Shown: positions 52,179-59,659 of the stretch, in pieces | How positions within the stretch are numbered: position 1 is the first letter of the stretch | Layout of the letters: the number at the start of each line of letters is the position of its first letter | DNA from: Erysipelothrix sp. | Lineage (GTDB): Bacteria > Bacillota_I > Bacilli_A > Erysipelotrichales > Erysipelotrichaceae | Direction: 5' to 3' | NCBI GenBank assembly: GCA_012841625.1 | Contig: DUUI01000004.1 | Span: 1-64,000, forward strand | DNA length: 64,000 nucleotides | Program-made: the position numbers and the translations under genes | The notes under the pieces: generated by a model | Database searches by the model: none | The model's input: the letters and a program-made list of their open reading frames with translations, nothing else | What the model was told of the DNA's origin: nothing

Positions 52179-52955
52179 TTAGAACTTAAATAATTTAATA
52201 ATCTCCAGTAATTCATTAAGAGCTTTCTGATTCGTTAAAATCCATTCACTATTCGATGGATATGTTATCAAATCACCCTTAAAGTCAACAAGCTTGTAGC
52301 CCAACTCAGAGGCGAAAATTACCGCAGGAGCAATATCCCATGCTTCACTCTTATGAAAGACTAGAGCAGCTAATTGGCCCTTAAAGAGCTTTATCGAATC
52401 CAAACCAGCAGATCCATAATATCTGAAACCAAAAGAAGACTCATAAAGTTTAGTATAGAAGCTCTCATTATCTTTAAAGTTGTAAGTAACACTCACTAAA
52501 CCCTCATTTAAACCCATTAGAAGTTGTTTAGGTAGTGGCTCATTATTCATAAAAGCCCCACTATCTTTTAATGACCAATAAACATCATCATTCACAATAT
52601 CATAAATAATCGCAAACTGACCAACACCCTGTTCAAAATACGAAATCATTGAACAGTAACCATCTCTCTGCTTAACAAAATTCGTTGTACCATCAATAGG
52701 ATCAATAAACCAACAGTTTGAGTCCTCATGATTACTCACACCATAGTCCCCTTCCTCTCCAATAATTAAATCCTCAGGAAAAGACTCTCTAATCTGTCCC
52801 ACTAAATATTCTTCAACCTTTGAATCAACCTGAGTAACAATATCATACTCATGTGACTTGGTAGAAATTTCTAGTCCAAGGTCTAACTCAGTCTCAACAA
52901 TCTCTTTAATTCTTGACAACCACGATTTTGTAAGCTCTAATTTTTTATTCATCAT
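52179..52955 (-). CDS. Inositol monophosphatase family phosphatase
   Basis: About 258 aa. Mg-dependent phosphatase motifs LIIGEEGDYG (Glu), WFIDPIDGTTNFVK (Asp-x-Ile-Asp-Gly-Thr) and KSEAWDIAPAVIFASELG (Trp-Asp). May act on inositol-1-phosphate, histidinol-phosphate or 3'-phosphoadenosine nucleotides; not resolved. Start ATG 52955 or 52952, both behind GAGGTG; TATAGT a little upstream suggests its own promoter beyond the rnf terminator. Confidence 0.88.
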   Translation of the reverse strand: MMNKKLELTKSWLSRIKEIVETELDLGLEISTKSHEYDIVTQVDSKVEEYLVGQIRESFPEDLIIGEEGDYGVSNHEDSNCWFIDPIDGTTNFVKQRDGYCSMISYFEQGVGQFAIIYDIVNDDVYWSLKDSGAFMNNEPLPKQLLMGLNEGLVSVTYNFKDNESFYTKLYESSFGFRYYGSAGLDSIKLFKGQLAALVFHKSEAWDIAPAVIFASELGYKLVDFKGDLITYPSNSEWILTNQKALNELLEIIKLFKF

Positions 52956-52983
52956 TTTGCACCTCAACTTTACTATACAAGAA

Positions 52984-53015
52984 AACAAAAGAAAAGATAA
53001 GGTTTTACCCTTATC
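52984..53015 (-). terminator. Terminator of the rnf operon, overlapping the rnfB stop
   Basis: Minus strand GATAAGG-GTAAAA-CCTTATC followed by TTTTCTTTTG; the rnfB TAA is in the hairpin, so nothing more can belong to this gene. Confidence 0.85.
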
Positions 53016-53328
53016 CTCTCACCACAAGTGTTTCTCCATCTAGTCCAGGAGTACTGGCAAGATAGTCAACAATTGAATTTCTTTGATCCTGATTACTAGG
53101 CGTACAACGTCTAACATCGTCTGTTTCTTTATCAACAAGAGCATTAGCCAGACCCTGACAACCAGGATAACCACAAGCTCCGCAGTTATATCCAGGAAGT
53201 AAGTTATGAACTTGTGCATACCTAGGATCCTCAATAACCTCAAATACTTTTGCTGCAAAAGCAAGCACTAAACCTAAAACAGCACCAATAGCTCCAATTA
53301 TAAGCATAGGTATTAAAATATCTTGCAT
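53011..53328 (-). CDS. rnfB: RnfB reduced to its N-terminal [4Fe-4S] part
   Basis: 105 aa. N-terminal membrane helix (about residues 5-26) and the RnfB-specific four-cysteine motif Cys49, 52, 57 (GYNCGACGYPGC) and Cys75. The protein ends at LVVRG, where typical RnfB continues for 150 or more residues with a ferredoxin domain holding two [4Fe-4S] clusters. The stop codon sits in the operon terminator and the next gene follows, so the missing part is not in another frame. RnfB normally passes electrons from ferredoxin into the complex. Coupled to the small Cys-rich gene upstream (TAG-ATG). Confidence 0.92.
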   Translation of the reverse strand: MQDILIPMLIIGAIGAVLGLVLAFAAKVFEVIEDPRYAQVHNLLPGYNCGACGYPGCQGLANALVDKETDDVRRCTPSNQDQRNSIVDYLASTPGLDGETLVVRG

Positions 53329-53508
53329 CTAATTTTCCTCATTTCTAGTACGACCATAGTGTCCACAGCTGACATCATGGCATGAACCACATTCAGCAAG
53401 TAAATGTTCACATCCCGCAGGAACACCAGTATTAGCGTTCTCAGAGAATGAAACAGAATACATGACAGTAAGTCCCACAATTAAAACTAATCCAAATAGA
53501 AAAGGCAT
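53329..53508 (-). CDS. 59-aa Cys-rich membrane protein within the rnf operon
   Basis: Starts at ATG 53508 overlapping the rnfA stop (TAATG) and ends TAG immediately before the rnfB ATG, filling the gap with no spare base. One membrane helix (about residues 2-21) and a polar tail with Cys33, 40, 43, 48; residues 40-44 read CGSCH, a CxxCH motif. Size and layout recall NqrM, which delivers iron to the NqrD/E site equivalent to RnfA/E, but the cysteine spacing differs. A small c-type heme protein is another reading; no cytochrome maturation genes are in the window. Confidence 0.7.
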   Translation of the reverse strand: MPFLFGLVLIVGLTVMYSVSFSENANTGVPAGCEHLLAECGSCHDVSCGHYGRTRNEEN

Positions 53509-54086
53509 TAAATAATCCCCGCCAATCCCGTAAATGCTAAAGCCATAATTGCCAATGTAATTAAAGCAATCGGCGAACCAAAGAAGGCTTTAGGAGTAGC
53601 AGAACTATCCAAACGCTCACGAATACTAGCAAAGATTACTAGAATCAACATAAAGCCCAAAGAAACTGCTGTTGAATAAACAAGCATTTCAACAAAATTA
53701 AATCCATTCACAATGTTTTCAAGAGCAACATATAAAACAACACAATTAGTTGTAATCAGTGGTAAAAAGATACCCAAACTCTTGTAAAGCGAAGGTGATG
53801 ACTTTTTAATAAACAACTCCGTAAATTGAACAAACGCCGCAATGATTAGAATAAAGACAAGTAAATCCATGTACTGTAAGTTTAGAGCAGTATCTAAAAT
53901 ATACTCATACACAGCCCACGTTAAGATAGAAGAGCCCACAATAACAAATAGAACCGCAAGACTCATCCCAATCGCAGACTTTAAGTTTCTAGAAACACCC
54001 ATCAACGGACACATTCCTAAGAACTTAGTCAATACAACGTTCTCAATAAAGATTGCCGCAAAAGCAATCGTAAGTAAATCAGCCAT
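53508..54086 (-). CDS. rnfA: Rnf complex subunit RnfA
   Basis: 192 aa, six membrane helices. The family cysteines that bind the intramembrane [2Fe-2S] cluster with RnfE are kept: Cys26 (FLGMCPLMG) and Cys115 (LITTNCVVLYV). Starts at the rnfE stop. Forms the core that moves electrons across the membrane. Confidence 0.97.
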   Translation of the reverse strand: MADLLTIAFAAIFIENVVLTKFLGMCPLMGVSRNLKSAIGMSLAVLFVIVGSSILTWAVYEYILDTALNLQYMDLLVFILIIAAFVQFTELFIKKSSPSLYKSLGIFLPLITTNCVVLYVALENIVNGFNFVEMLVYSTAVSLGFMLILVIFASIRERLDSSATPKAFFGSPIALITLAIMALAFTGLAGII

Positions 54087-54748
54087 TATTTAGCCCCCTT
54101 CTTAGCTTTAGCAGCCTTATGATTGGTATATCCAACATATGCCGCAATCACCGCAGCAAAGGTAATAAACGCCCCTGTCGGAGAACTAAATGTAGCAATA
54201 GTAAAAGTATCAGGAATAATTTGTAAAGAGAATAATGTCTCTAAACTTAACGGATTATACATTGAAATTGCTCCAGTCGCCAACAATTGACGGAAGAAAG
54301 CAATAATCACAATAATCATAGAATAACCAATACCCATTCCTAATCCATCTAAAAAAGAATCAAAAACAGAATTCTTACTCGCAAACGCTTCAGCACGACC
54401 AAGGATAATACAGTTAACAACAATTAACCCTAAGAAAGTACCTAGAGCATTATATAAAGATGGAACATAAGCATGTAAGAATAGATCCACTACCTTAACT
54501 AAAGTTGCGATAACAACAATATAAACAGGAATTCGGATATCATCTGGCGTAATATTTCTAATTAATGAAATAACTACATTTGAAGCAACAAGAACAAAGA
54601 TTACACATAACCCCATTCCAATCGCATTATTTAAATTAGTCGTAATAGCAAGGGTTGAACACAAACCTAACATTAAAACCAACACTGGGTTTTCTTTAAA
54701 GAATCCAGAAGTAAGTATATCGATACGACTACGTTTTGGTTGACTCAT
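54086..54748 (-). CDS. rnfE: Rnf complex subunit RnfE
   Basis: 220 aa, six membrane helices, paralogue of RnfA in inverted topology. Intramembrane cluster cysteines Cys30 (MLGLCSTLAIT) and Cys113 (IVVNCIILGRAEAFA) are kept. Basic C-terminus. 11 bases after rnfG. Confidence 0.97.
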   Translation of the reverse strand: MSQPKRSRIDILTSGFFKENPVLVLMLGLCSTLAITTNLNNAIGMGLCVIFVLVASNVVISLIRNITPDDIRIPVYIVVIATLVKVVDLFLHAYVPSLYNALGTFLGLIVVNCIILGRAEAFASKNSVFDSFLDGLGMGIGYSMIIVIIAFFRQLLATGAISMYNPLSLETLFSLQIIPDTFTIATFSSPTGAFITFAAVIAAYVGYTNHKAAKAKKGAK

Positions 54749-54759
54749 TCTAAATCCTC

Positions 54760-55653
54760 CTATTCTTGGTTTCTTGCATCTTCAACAGCAAGATTGACAG
54801 CCTTAATGACTGACTCAACGGTTTTAGTAGCACCTGAAACCCCATCGACTTCTGAAGGCATTTCATTAATATTCAAGCCCTCAAACTGACCTAAGAATTC
54901 AGGAGAATCTGCTTTATCACCCAATCCAACAGTGTCATTGAACTGCGTAAAGATAACCGATTCAATACTACCAGTAGCTAAATCAATTTTAATCTCATAT
55001 TCATTCGTTCCCACATAACCAACAGACTCGACAACATAAGTCATAACATCGCCCTCTTGATTTGTAGAAGTAATTGTATCACCCACTAAATCAGCTGTTG
55101 AAACTTGAGGTAAATCAGGCTCAACCTCTTCAGGTGTAGCAGTTGATCCAGTTAAAGAATTAAAGACAGTCACTGCAGCATCAACACCATTTTTAATAGC
55201 ATCAGAAGAAGCAGTAACACCAGAAATCATATCCACAGGATCGCTTGTTGATTTACCAGTCATCCCTTGATGATATTCATCTTCCATCAAACGCTGACCA
55301 AAACCAGGTGTATCATTATTACTTAAAATTTGAAACTTTGAATTGCTTCCATCAACATCATACCCAATTAAGAATACGATATCATCATCATATCCACGAG
55401 CCGCAACTTGAAAGACATAAGCATCTTCATCGACTTTATAAGCCTCTCTCACTAATCCATCAGCATCAGCTTCAAATTCAATAGCCTCAAAACTTGAAGC
55501 ATAAGGATAAAGTTTTTCAATCTCAGCCGTTTGAGCACCTGCTTCATTAGCAGCAATAATTGGCGCAGTAACAGAGTTAACAGCAGCCAAGACGCCAGTC
55601 GCTAAAGCAGAGATAATAGCTAAAAACAAAGTAAGTTTAACTGTTTTATTCAT
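54760..55653 (-). CDS. rnfG: RnfG with two FMN-binding domains
   Basis: 297 aa against about 200 for usual RnfG. N-terminal membrane helix (about residues 6-28), first FMN-binding domain ending in MISGVTASSDAIKNG (attachment Thr147, motif SGVT in place of SGAT), a Pro/Glu-rich linker (about 172-184), then a second domain ending in VDGVSGATKTVESVIKA (Thr276, canonical SGAT). Both domains face outside. ApbE, encoded divergently, would attach FMN through a phosphoester to these threonines. Confidence 0.93.
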   Translation of the reverse strand: MNKTVKLTLFLAIISALATGVLAAVNSVTAPIIAANEAGAQTAEIEKLYPYASSFEAIEFEADADGLVREAYKVDEDAYVFQVAARGYDDDIVFLIGYDVDGSNSKFQILSNNDTPGFGQRLMEDEYHQGMTGKSTSDPVDMISGVTASSDAIKNGVDAAVTVFNSLTGSTATPEEVEPDLPQVSTADLVGDTITSTNQEGDVMTYVVESVGYVGTNEYEIKIDLATGSIESVIFTQFNDTVGLGDKADSPEFLGQFEGLNINEMPSEVDGVSGATKTVESVIKAVNLAVEDARNQE

Positions 55654-57050
55654 TATTGACCTCCATGTTCAGCAGCCGCAGCCTTAACTGCCTCAAGCAC
55701 TGAATTAGAACTGAATGTAGCAGAGTTTGACGTATCAACATCAATTTCACTCACTACATCGAGACCAACAAATTGAGATAAGAAATCATCTGATCGAGCC
55801 GGAGCACCCTCAGCATCTGAGTCAGCAAACTTCTCAAATGAAACAGATTCAACTGTCCCATCACCAGAAATTTGAACCAACACAATATTCTTATCACCTG
55901 CATTAAAGCCCTTTGATTCAACACGATAGACTTTAGAGCTACCCTCATCAGTCACATCTAAAACACTTACATTTTCATCCTGAGCAGAAACAACTTGAAC
56001 AACATTTCCAGCAAGAGTTGAAAATAATACTGCAACAACAGCCACTCCAGCTAGACTCATCATGGCTTTCTTATAAGTTTTAATTTGATTACCAGCTAAT
56101 AGATAATCAATCATTGGAACTAAAATATTCATTAACACAATCGCAAAGACGACTCCACCAGGAGTTTGTCCAAATAAACGAATGATAAATGTTAAGATAG
56201 CAGCCCCAACCCCAAAGATAGCTCGTCCAACAGGATGAACAGGAGATGTCACTGGATCAGTTAACATAAAGACAGCACCAAAGATAGCTCCTCCATTAAT
56301 GACTTGGAATAAGCCATAACTTAAATCCATACCACCAATAAGAGCAAACACAAGACCCATAACAAATAAAGTAATTAAATAAGAAATTGTAATTCTCCAG
56401 TCAATAACTTGACGCACAATTAAAACAACACCAAGAATTAACATCAGAATAGCAGGTGTTTCTCCAATCGCACCAGGATGCCAACCAGTCAATAAACCAG
56501 TCCAACCACCAAAGCCTTCAAGAAACTTCTCAAAGCCACCAGCAGCAACTGTCCATGACTGTGCATTAACACTTGAAACAGGAGTAGCTCCCACAGCTAA
56601 ATCAGCCAGTGTATGACCACCAAAGGCAGTCACAAGAACAATCCGACCAACGCCTGCTGGGTTGAAGATATTTTGTCCAAATCCACCAAAAGCCAATTTA
56701 CCAATAAAAATAGCAAATGCGGTTGAGATAACTATTGGATATATTTGTACATTCACTGATGTGATCAAAACAAGAATGATCGAAGTTATATAAGGATATG
56801 AAGAAGATAAATGTTTCTTAATATCCTTCTTTGTAGCAACCGCATATAAAACTTCAATCGCATAAGCTGTGATTAATGACGCAGCTAACATTGTCAGAAT
56901 ATGAATAACATAATTTAATCCATATTCCATTTGATAATAAACTAAACTAAATGCTAGTACAGCAAGTAAAGCGATTAACAGTTCAAACATAATTTGAGAG
57001 GTTGTTCGCTTAATCTTAATACTAGGCGCGAATCTAAATTTATAATCCAT
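55653..57050 (-). CDS. rnfD: RnfD with an extra C-terminal FMN-binding-like domain
   Basis: 465 aa against about 320-350 for the family. Residues 1-350 are the membrane subunit, with the internal flavin site DLAVGATPVS (Thr156) and the family's FNPAGVGR and VFMLTDPVTSPVHPVGR. Residues 355-465 add an extracytoplasmic domain with the fold pattern of FMN_bind (VYRVESKGFNAGDKNIVLVQ, DDFLSQFVGLDVV). It ends in DTSNSATFSSNSVLEAV, where the SGAT attachment motif is degenerate (SAT, Thr445). Whether it still binds flavin is open. Confidence 0.92.
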   Translation of the reverse strand: MDYKFRFAPSIKIKRTTSQIMFELLIALLAVLAFSLVYYQMEYGLNYVIHILTMLAASLITAYAIEVLYAVATKKDIKKHLSSSYPYITSIILVLITSVNVQIYPIVISTAFAIFIGKLAFGGFGQNIFNPAGVGRIVLVTAFGGHTLADLAVGATPVSSVNAQSWTVAAGGFEKFLEGFGGWTGLLTGWHPGAIGETPAILMLILGVVLIVRQVIDWRITISYLITLFVMGLVFALIGGMDLSYGLFQVINGGAIFGAVFMLTDPVTSPVHPVGRAIFGVGAAILTFIIRLFGQTPGGVVFAIVLMNILVPMIDYLLAGNQIKTYKKAMMSLAGVAVVAVLFSTLAGNVVQVVSAQDENVSVLDVTDEGSSKVYRVESKGFNAGDKNIVLVQISGDGTVESVSFEKFADSDAEGAPARSDDFLSQFVGLDVVSEIDVDTSNSATFSSNSVLEAVKAAAAEHGGQ

Positions 57051-57056
57051 TATGTC

Positions 57057-58349
57057 TTACCCCTTTCTCAAACGTAATGCATTTTTAGCACGACGCATGT
57101 TTTCTGTTACATCAATCTTAGATGGACATACATAAGTACAAAGCCCACACTCGATACATGCATTGGTATCTAATTTTTCAATCATGTCTAAATTCTTAGC
57201 TATTTCAGCATCCTGAATCTTAACCGGAATTAATCCTGCCGGGCAATTATCAACACAGGCTGCACAACGCAAACATCCAATCGCATCTACTTTACGCTCA
57301 ATGAGAACGGTTAATGCATTGGAAGTAAAATTAATGGTCACATTCTTTGAAAGCATAGTTTTACCCATCATAGGTCCACCATGAATAACATGAACGTTTT
57401 CATCAGTAGTACCACCACAGGCTTCAACAATATCCCCAATCGGTGTACCAATTTTCGCTAAGACATTTCGTGGTTCCTTAATTCCATCACCAGAAACAGT
57501 AATCATTTTCTCAGTAATAGGAACTCCTAATCTAAAGGCTCTAGAAACCATAATCGCAGTCGTCGCATTATTAACAACAGCTCCAATTTCACTTGGAAGT
57601 CTGTCATAACGTTTCTTTAATAATTCAAAGACTAATGTTCTTTCCCATCCCATTGGATAGACATTTGGAACACCAACAACCTCAATGTCACTAAATCCAC
57701 CAAAGGCTTCTTTAAGACGAGCAATTGTTTGTTTCTTATCTTCCTTAATAGCCACTAATGTTTTTTGAACATTACCAGCTTTTCTAAGAATATGAACACC
57801 ATTAACAAGATCCTCTAAATAATCGTTTACATTACGATAATCTTGAGTGATATATGGTTCACATTCCACCGCATTAATAATTAAATAAGGTGTTTCTGTC
57901 ATCGGTTTGTATTTCAAATAAGCCGGGAAACCAGCTCCACCACATCCGACAATACCCATTTCTTTAATGTGCTCGATGATTTCATCTTTACTAGCACTTA
58001 CATAATCTAAAGGTGTTGGGGCAACAGCCTCATATTGATTATCGTTTTCGATTACAATATGTTTAGACTTACGACCACCCCAGCCGTGAAACTCATCCTT
58101 AAACCCAGTAACAGTGCCAGATACAGGTGAAAACAGAGGAATCACAAAATGGTCATTTCTTGCGGCAATCTTTTGATTGACTAAAACACGGTCACCCTCT
58201 TTGACATAAAGTTCTAAATTAGTTGAGCCCATCGCCATTAAAGGAATAGCGATTTCCTTAGGAGTCTCAATATTTAGAATTTCGTTATGGTCAGTAAGTT
58301 CTTTAAAACCGGGTATATGTTTACGCAAAGGTCCTAATAAAAAAGACAT
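57057..58349 (-). CDS. rnfC: Rnf complex subunit RnfC
   Basis: 430 aa, complete. N-terminal part with a biotinyl-like SPVSGTVTGF hairpin, NADH/FMN-binding domain (GIVGCGGAGFPAYLKY, INAVECEPYIT) and two [4Fe-4S] motifs, CLRCAACVDNCP and CIECGLCTYVCP. Oxidises or reduces NAD on the cytoplasmic side. First gene of the operon. Confidence 0.97.
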   Translation of the reverse strand: MSFLLGPLRKHIPGFKELTDHNEILNIETPKEIAIPLMAMGSTNLELYVKEGDRVLVNQKIAARNDHFVIPLFSPVSGTVTGFKDEFHGWGGRKSKHIVIENDNQYEAVAPTPLDYVSASKDEIIEHIKEMGIVGCGGAGFPAYLKYKPMTETPYLIINAVECEPYITQDYRNVNDYLEDLVNGVHILRKAGNVQKTLVAIKEDKKQTIARLKEAFGGFSDIEVVGVPNVYPMGWERTLVFELLKKRYDRLPSEIGAVVNNATTAIMVSRAFRLGVPITEKMITVSGDGIKEPRNVLAKIGTPIGDIVEACGGTTDENVHVIHGGPMMGKTMLSKNVTINFTSNALTVLIERKVDAIGCLRCAACVDNCPAGLIPVKIQDAEIAKNLDMIEKLDTNACIECGLCTYVCPSKIDVTENMRRAKNALRLRKG

Positions 58350-58371
58350 AACTACTTCTCTCCTTCTACTC

Positions 58372-58479
58372 GTTGTTTAACAACTACGTATTTTATTATA
58401 CCACGCTAACTTAATTAAAAAACCATAAATTTAGGATTTAATGTATATTTAATTAAAAAGTCAAGAAATATGCTATAAT
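58372..58479. promoter_or_regulatory. Divergent promoters of rnf and apbE with a palindrome in the rnf leader
   Basis: Minus strand: TGG-TATAAT (hexamer 58400..58395) for rnf, with the perfect 13-base palindrome GTTGTTTAACAAC (58372-58384) in the untranslated region. Plus strand: TGC-TATAAT (hexamer 58474-58479) for apbE, followed by GAGGTGATT. Shared intergenic region suggests joint control. Confidence 0.7.
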
Positions 58480-58494
58480 TCTCGAGGTGATTAT

Positions 58495-59631
58495 ATGAGA
58501 AAGAGTCTAACTATCGTCCTATTAGGACTATTAATATTAACAGGTTGTACAAGTAAACCAGAGTATCAGCGATATCAAGCAGATACCTCAACAAGTGGTT
58601 TTGATACTAAAATTACTCTAATGGCTTATACAACAAGCGAATCTGAGTTTACAAAATACTTCGATCGAATGAAAGAATTGTATTATGAATACAATATTCT
58701 TTTTGATAAATACAACAATTATGAAGGCATCAACAATCTAAAAACGATTAATGATATGGCAGGAAAAGAAGCAGTTGAAGTTGACCAAAGAATCATAGAT
58801 ACTTTAGTATTATCTAGAGAAGAATTTGACAATAACAAAGGCAAATTCGATATCACAATGGGATCTGTTTTAAGTATCTGGCACGACTATCGAGAAGATG
58901 GATTAATTGCAAATTACAGCAACGAACCAGGTGAAGTACCACCCCTAGAGATGCTTCAAGAAGCAAAAGAATGCACAGGTTGGGATTTAATTGAGATAGA
59001 TGATGAGAAAAACACCGTCTATTTAACAAAAGACTGTGCTTCACTAGATTTAGGGGGTCTTGCTAAAGGATACGCAACCCAAGAAATTATGGATATATTA
59101 GCAGAAGAAGGCTTAACTCACTTCAGCATTAATGCCGGTGGCAATGTTAAAGTGTATGACTTAAAACCAGATGGTTCAGGATGGAATATAGCAGTAGGAG
59201 AACCCTCTCTAATCGTTATAGATCAATATGCAGACATTCTAAGAATTAACGAGGAACTTTCAATTGTAGCATCAGGTGATTATCAACGATATTACATCGG
59301 ACCAAATGATGAAACCTATCATCATTTAATCGATCCTGATTCATTATTCCCGCTACATCATTTTAGAAAAGTAACAGTCGTTATGGAAGATTCAACTTAT
59401 GCTGATATGTACTCAACCGTATTATTCTTACTTCCTTATGAAGAAGGTGTTTTATGGATCAAAGAACACAACGAAAGAAACCCTCATCTTCATCTAGAAG
59501 CACACTGGGTCATTGATATAGACAACGAAGAATACAAAGATCATCCTGATTTTATGAGTATTCCTGAAAAACCATACAAAATAGCAATGACAGATGGACT
59601 AAGAGAAATGTCCCATGTCGTTACCCCATAA
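58495..59631 (+). CDS. apbE: FAD:protein FMN transferase ApbE (lipoprotein)
   Basis: 378 aa. Lipobox ILTGCTSK at Cys18 places it on the outer face of the membrane. ApbE core: GFDTKITLMAY, FDITMGSVLSIWHDY, LDLGGLAKGYATQEI, FSINAGGNV and the metal-binding STYADMYST. Transfers FMN from FAD to Thr of SGAT motifs, so RnfG and RnfD are its likely targets. Divergent from the rnf operon. The C-terminal 30 residues extend beyond the family core. Confidence 0.95.
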   Translation: MRKSLTIVLLGLLILTGCTSKPEYQRYQADTSTSGFDTKITLMAYTTSESEFTKYFDRMKELYYEYNILFDKYNNYEGINNLKTINDMAGKEAVEVDQRIIDTLVLSREEFDNNKGKFDITMGSVLSIWHDYREDGLIANYSNEPGEVPPLEMLQEAKECTGWDLIEIDDEKNTVYLTKDCASLDLGGLAKGYATQEIMDILAEEGLTHFSINAGGNVKVYDLKPDGSGWNIAVGEPSLIVIDQYADILRINEELSIVASGDYQRYYIGPNDETYHHLIDPDSLFPLHHFRKVTVVMEDSTYADMYSTVLFLLPYEEGVLWIKEHNERNPHLHLEAHWVIDIDNEEYKDHPDFMSIPEKPYKIAMTDGLREMSHVVTP

Positions 59632-59633
59632 TT

Positions 59634-59659
59634 AAAGCCGGACTGAATCCGGCTTTTTT
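59634..59659 (+). terminator. apbE terminator
   Basis: AAAGCCGGA-CTGAA-TCCGGCTTTTTT, between convergent apbE and pgi; the A-run lets it serve both. Confidence 0.9.

Noticed and set aside
53011-53328. RnfB as a frameshifted pseudogene
   Set aside because: The downstream sequence is a terminator and another gene; no ferredoxin domain remains in any frame.
58372-58384. Classical Rex operator
   Set aside because: Half-sites are present but the spacing does not match the usual Rex consensus; kept only as a palindrome.
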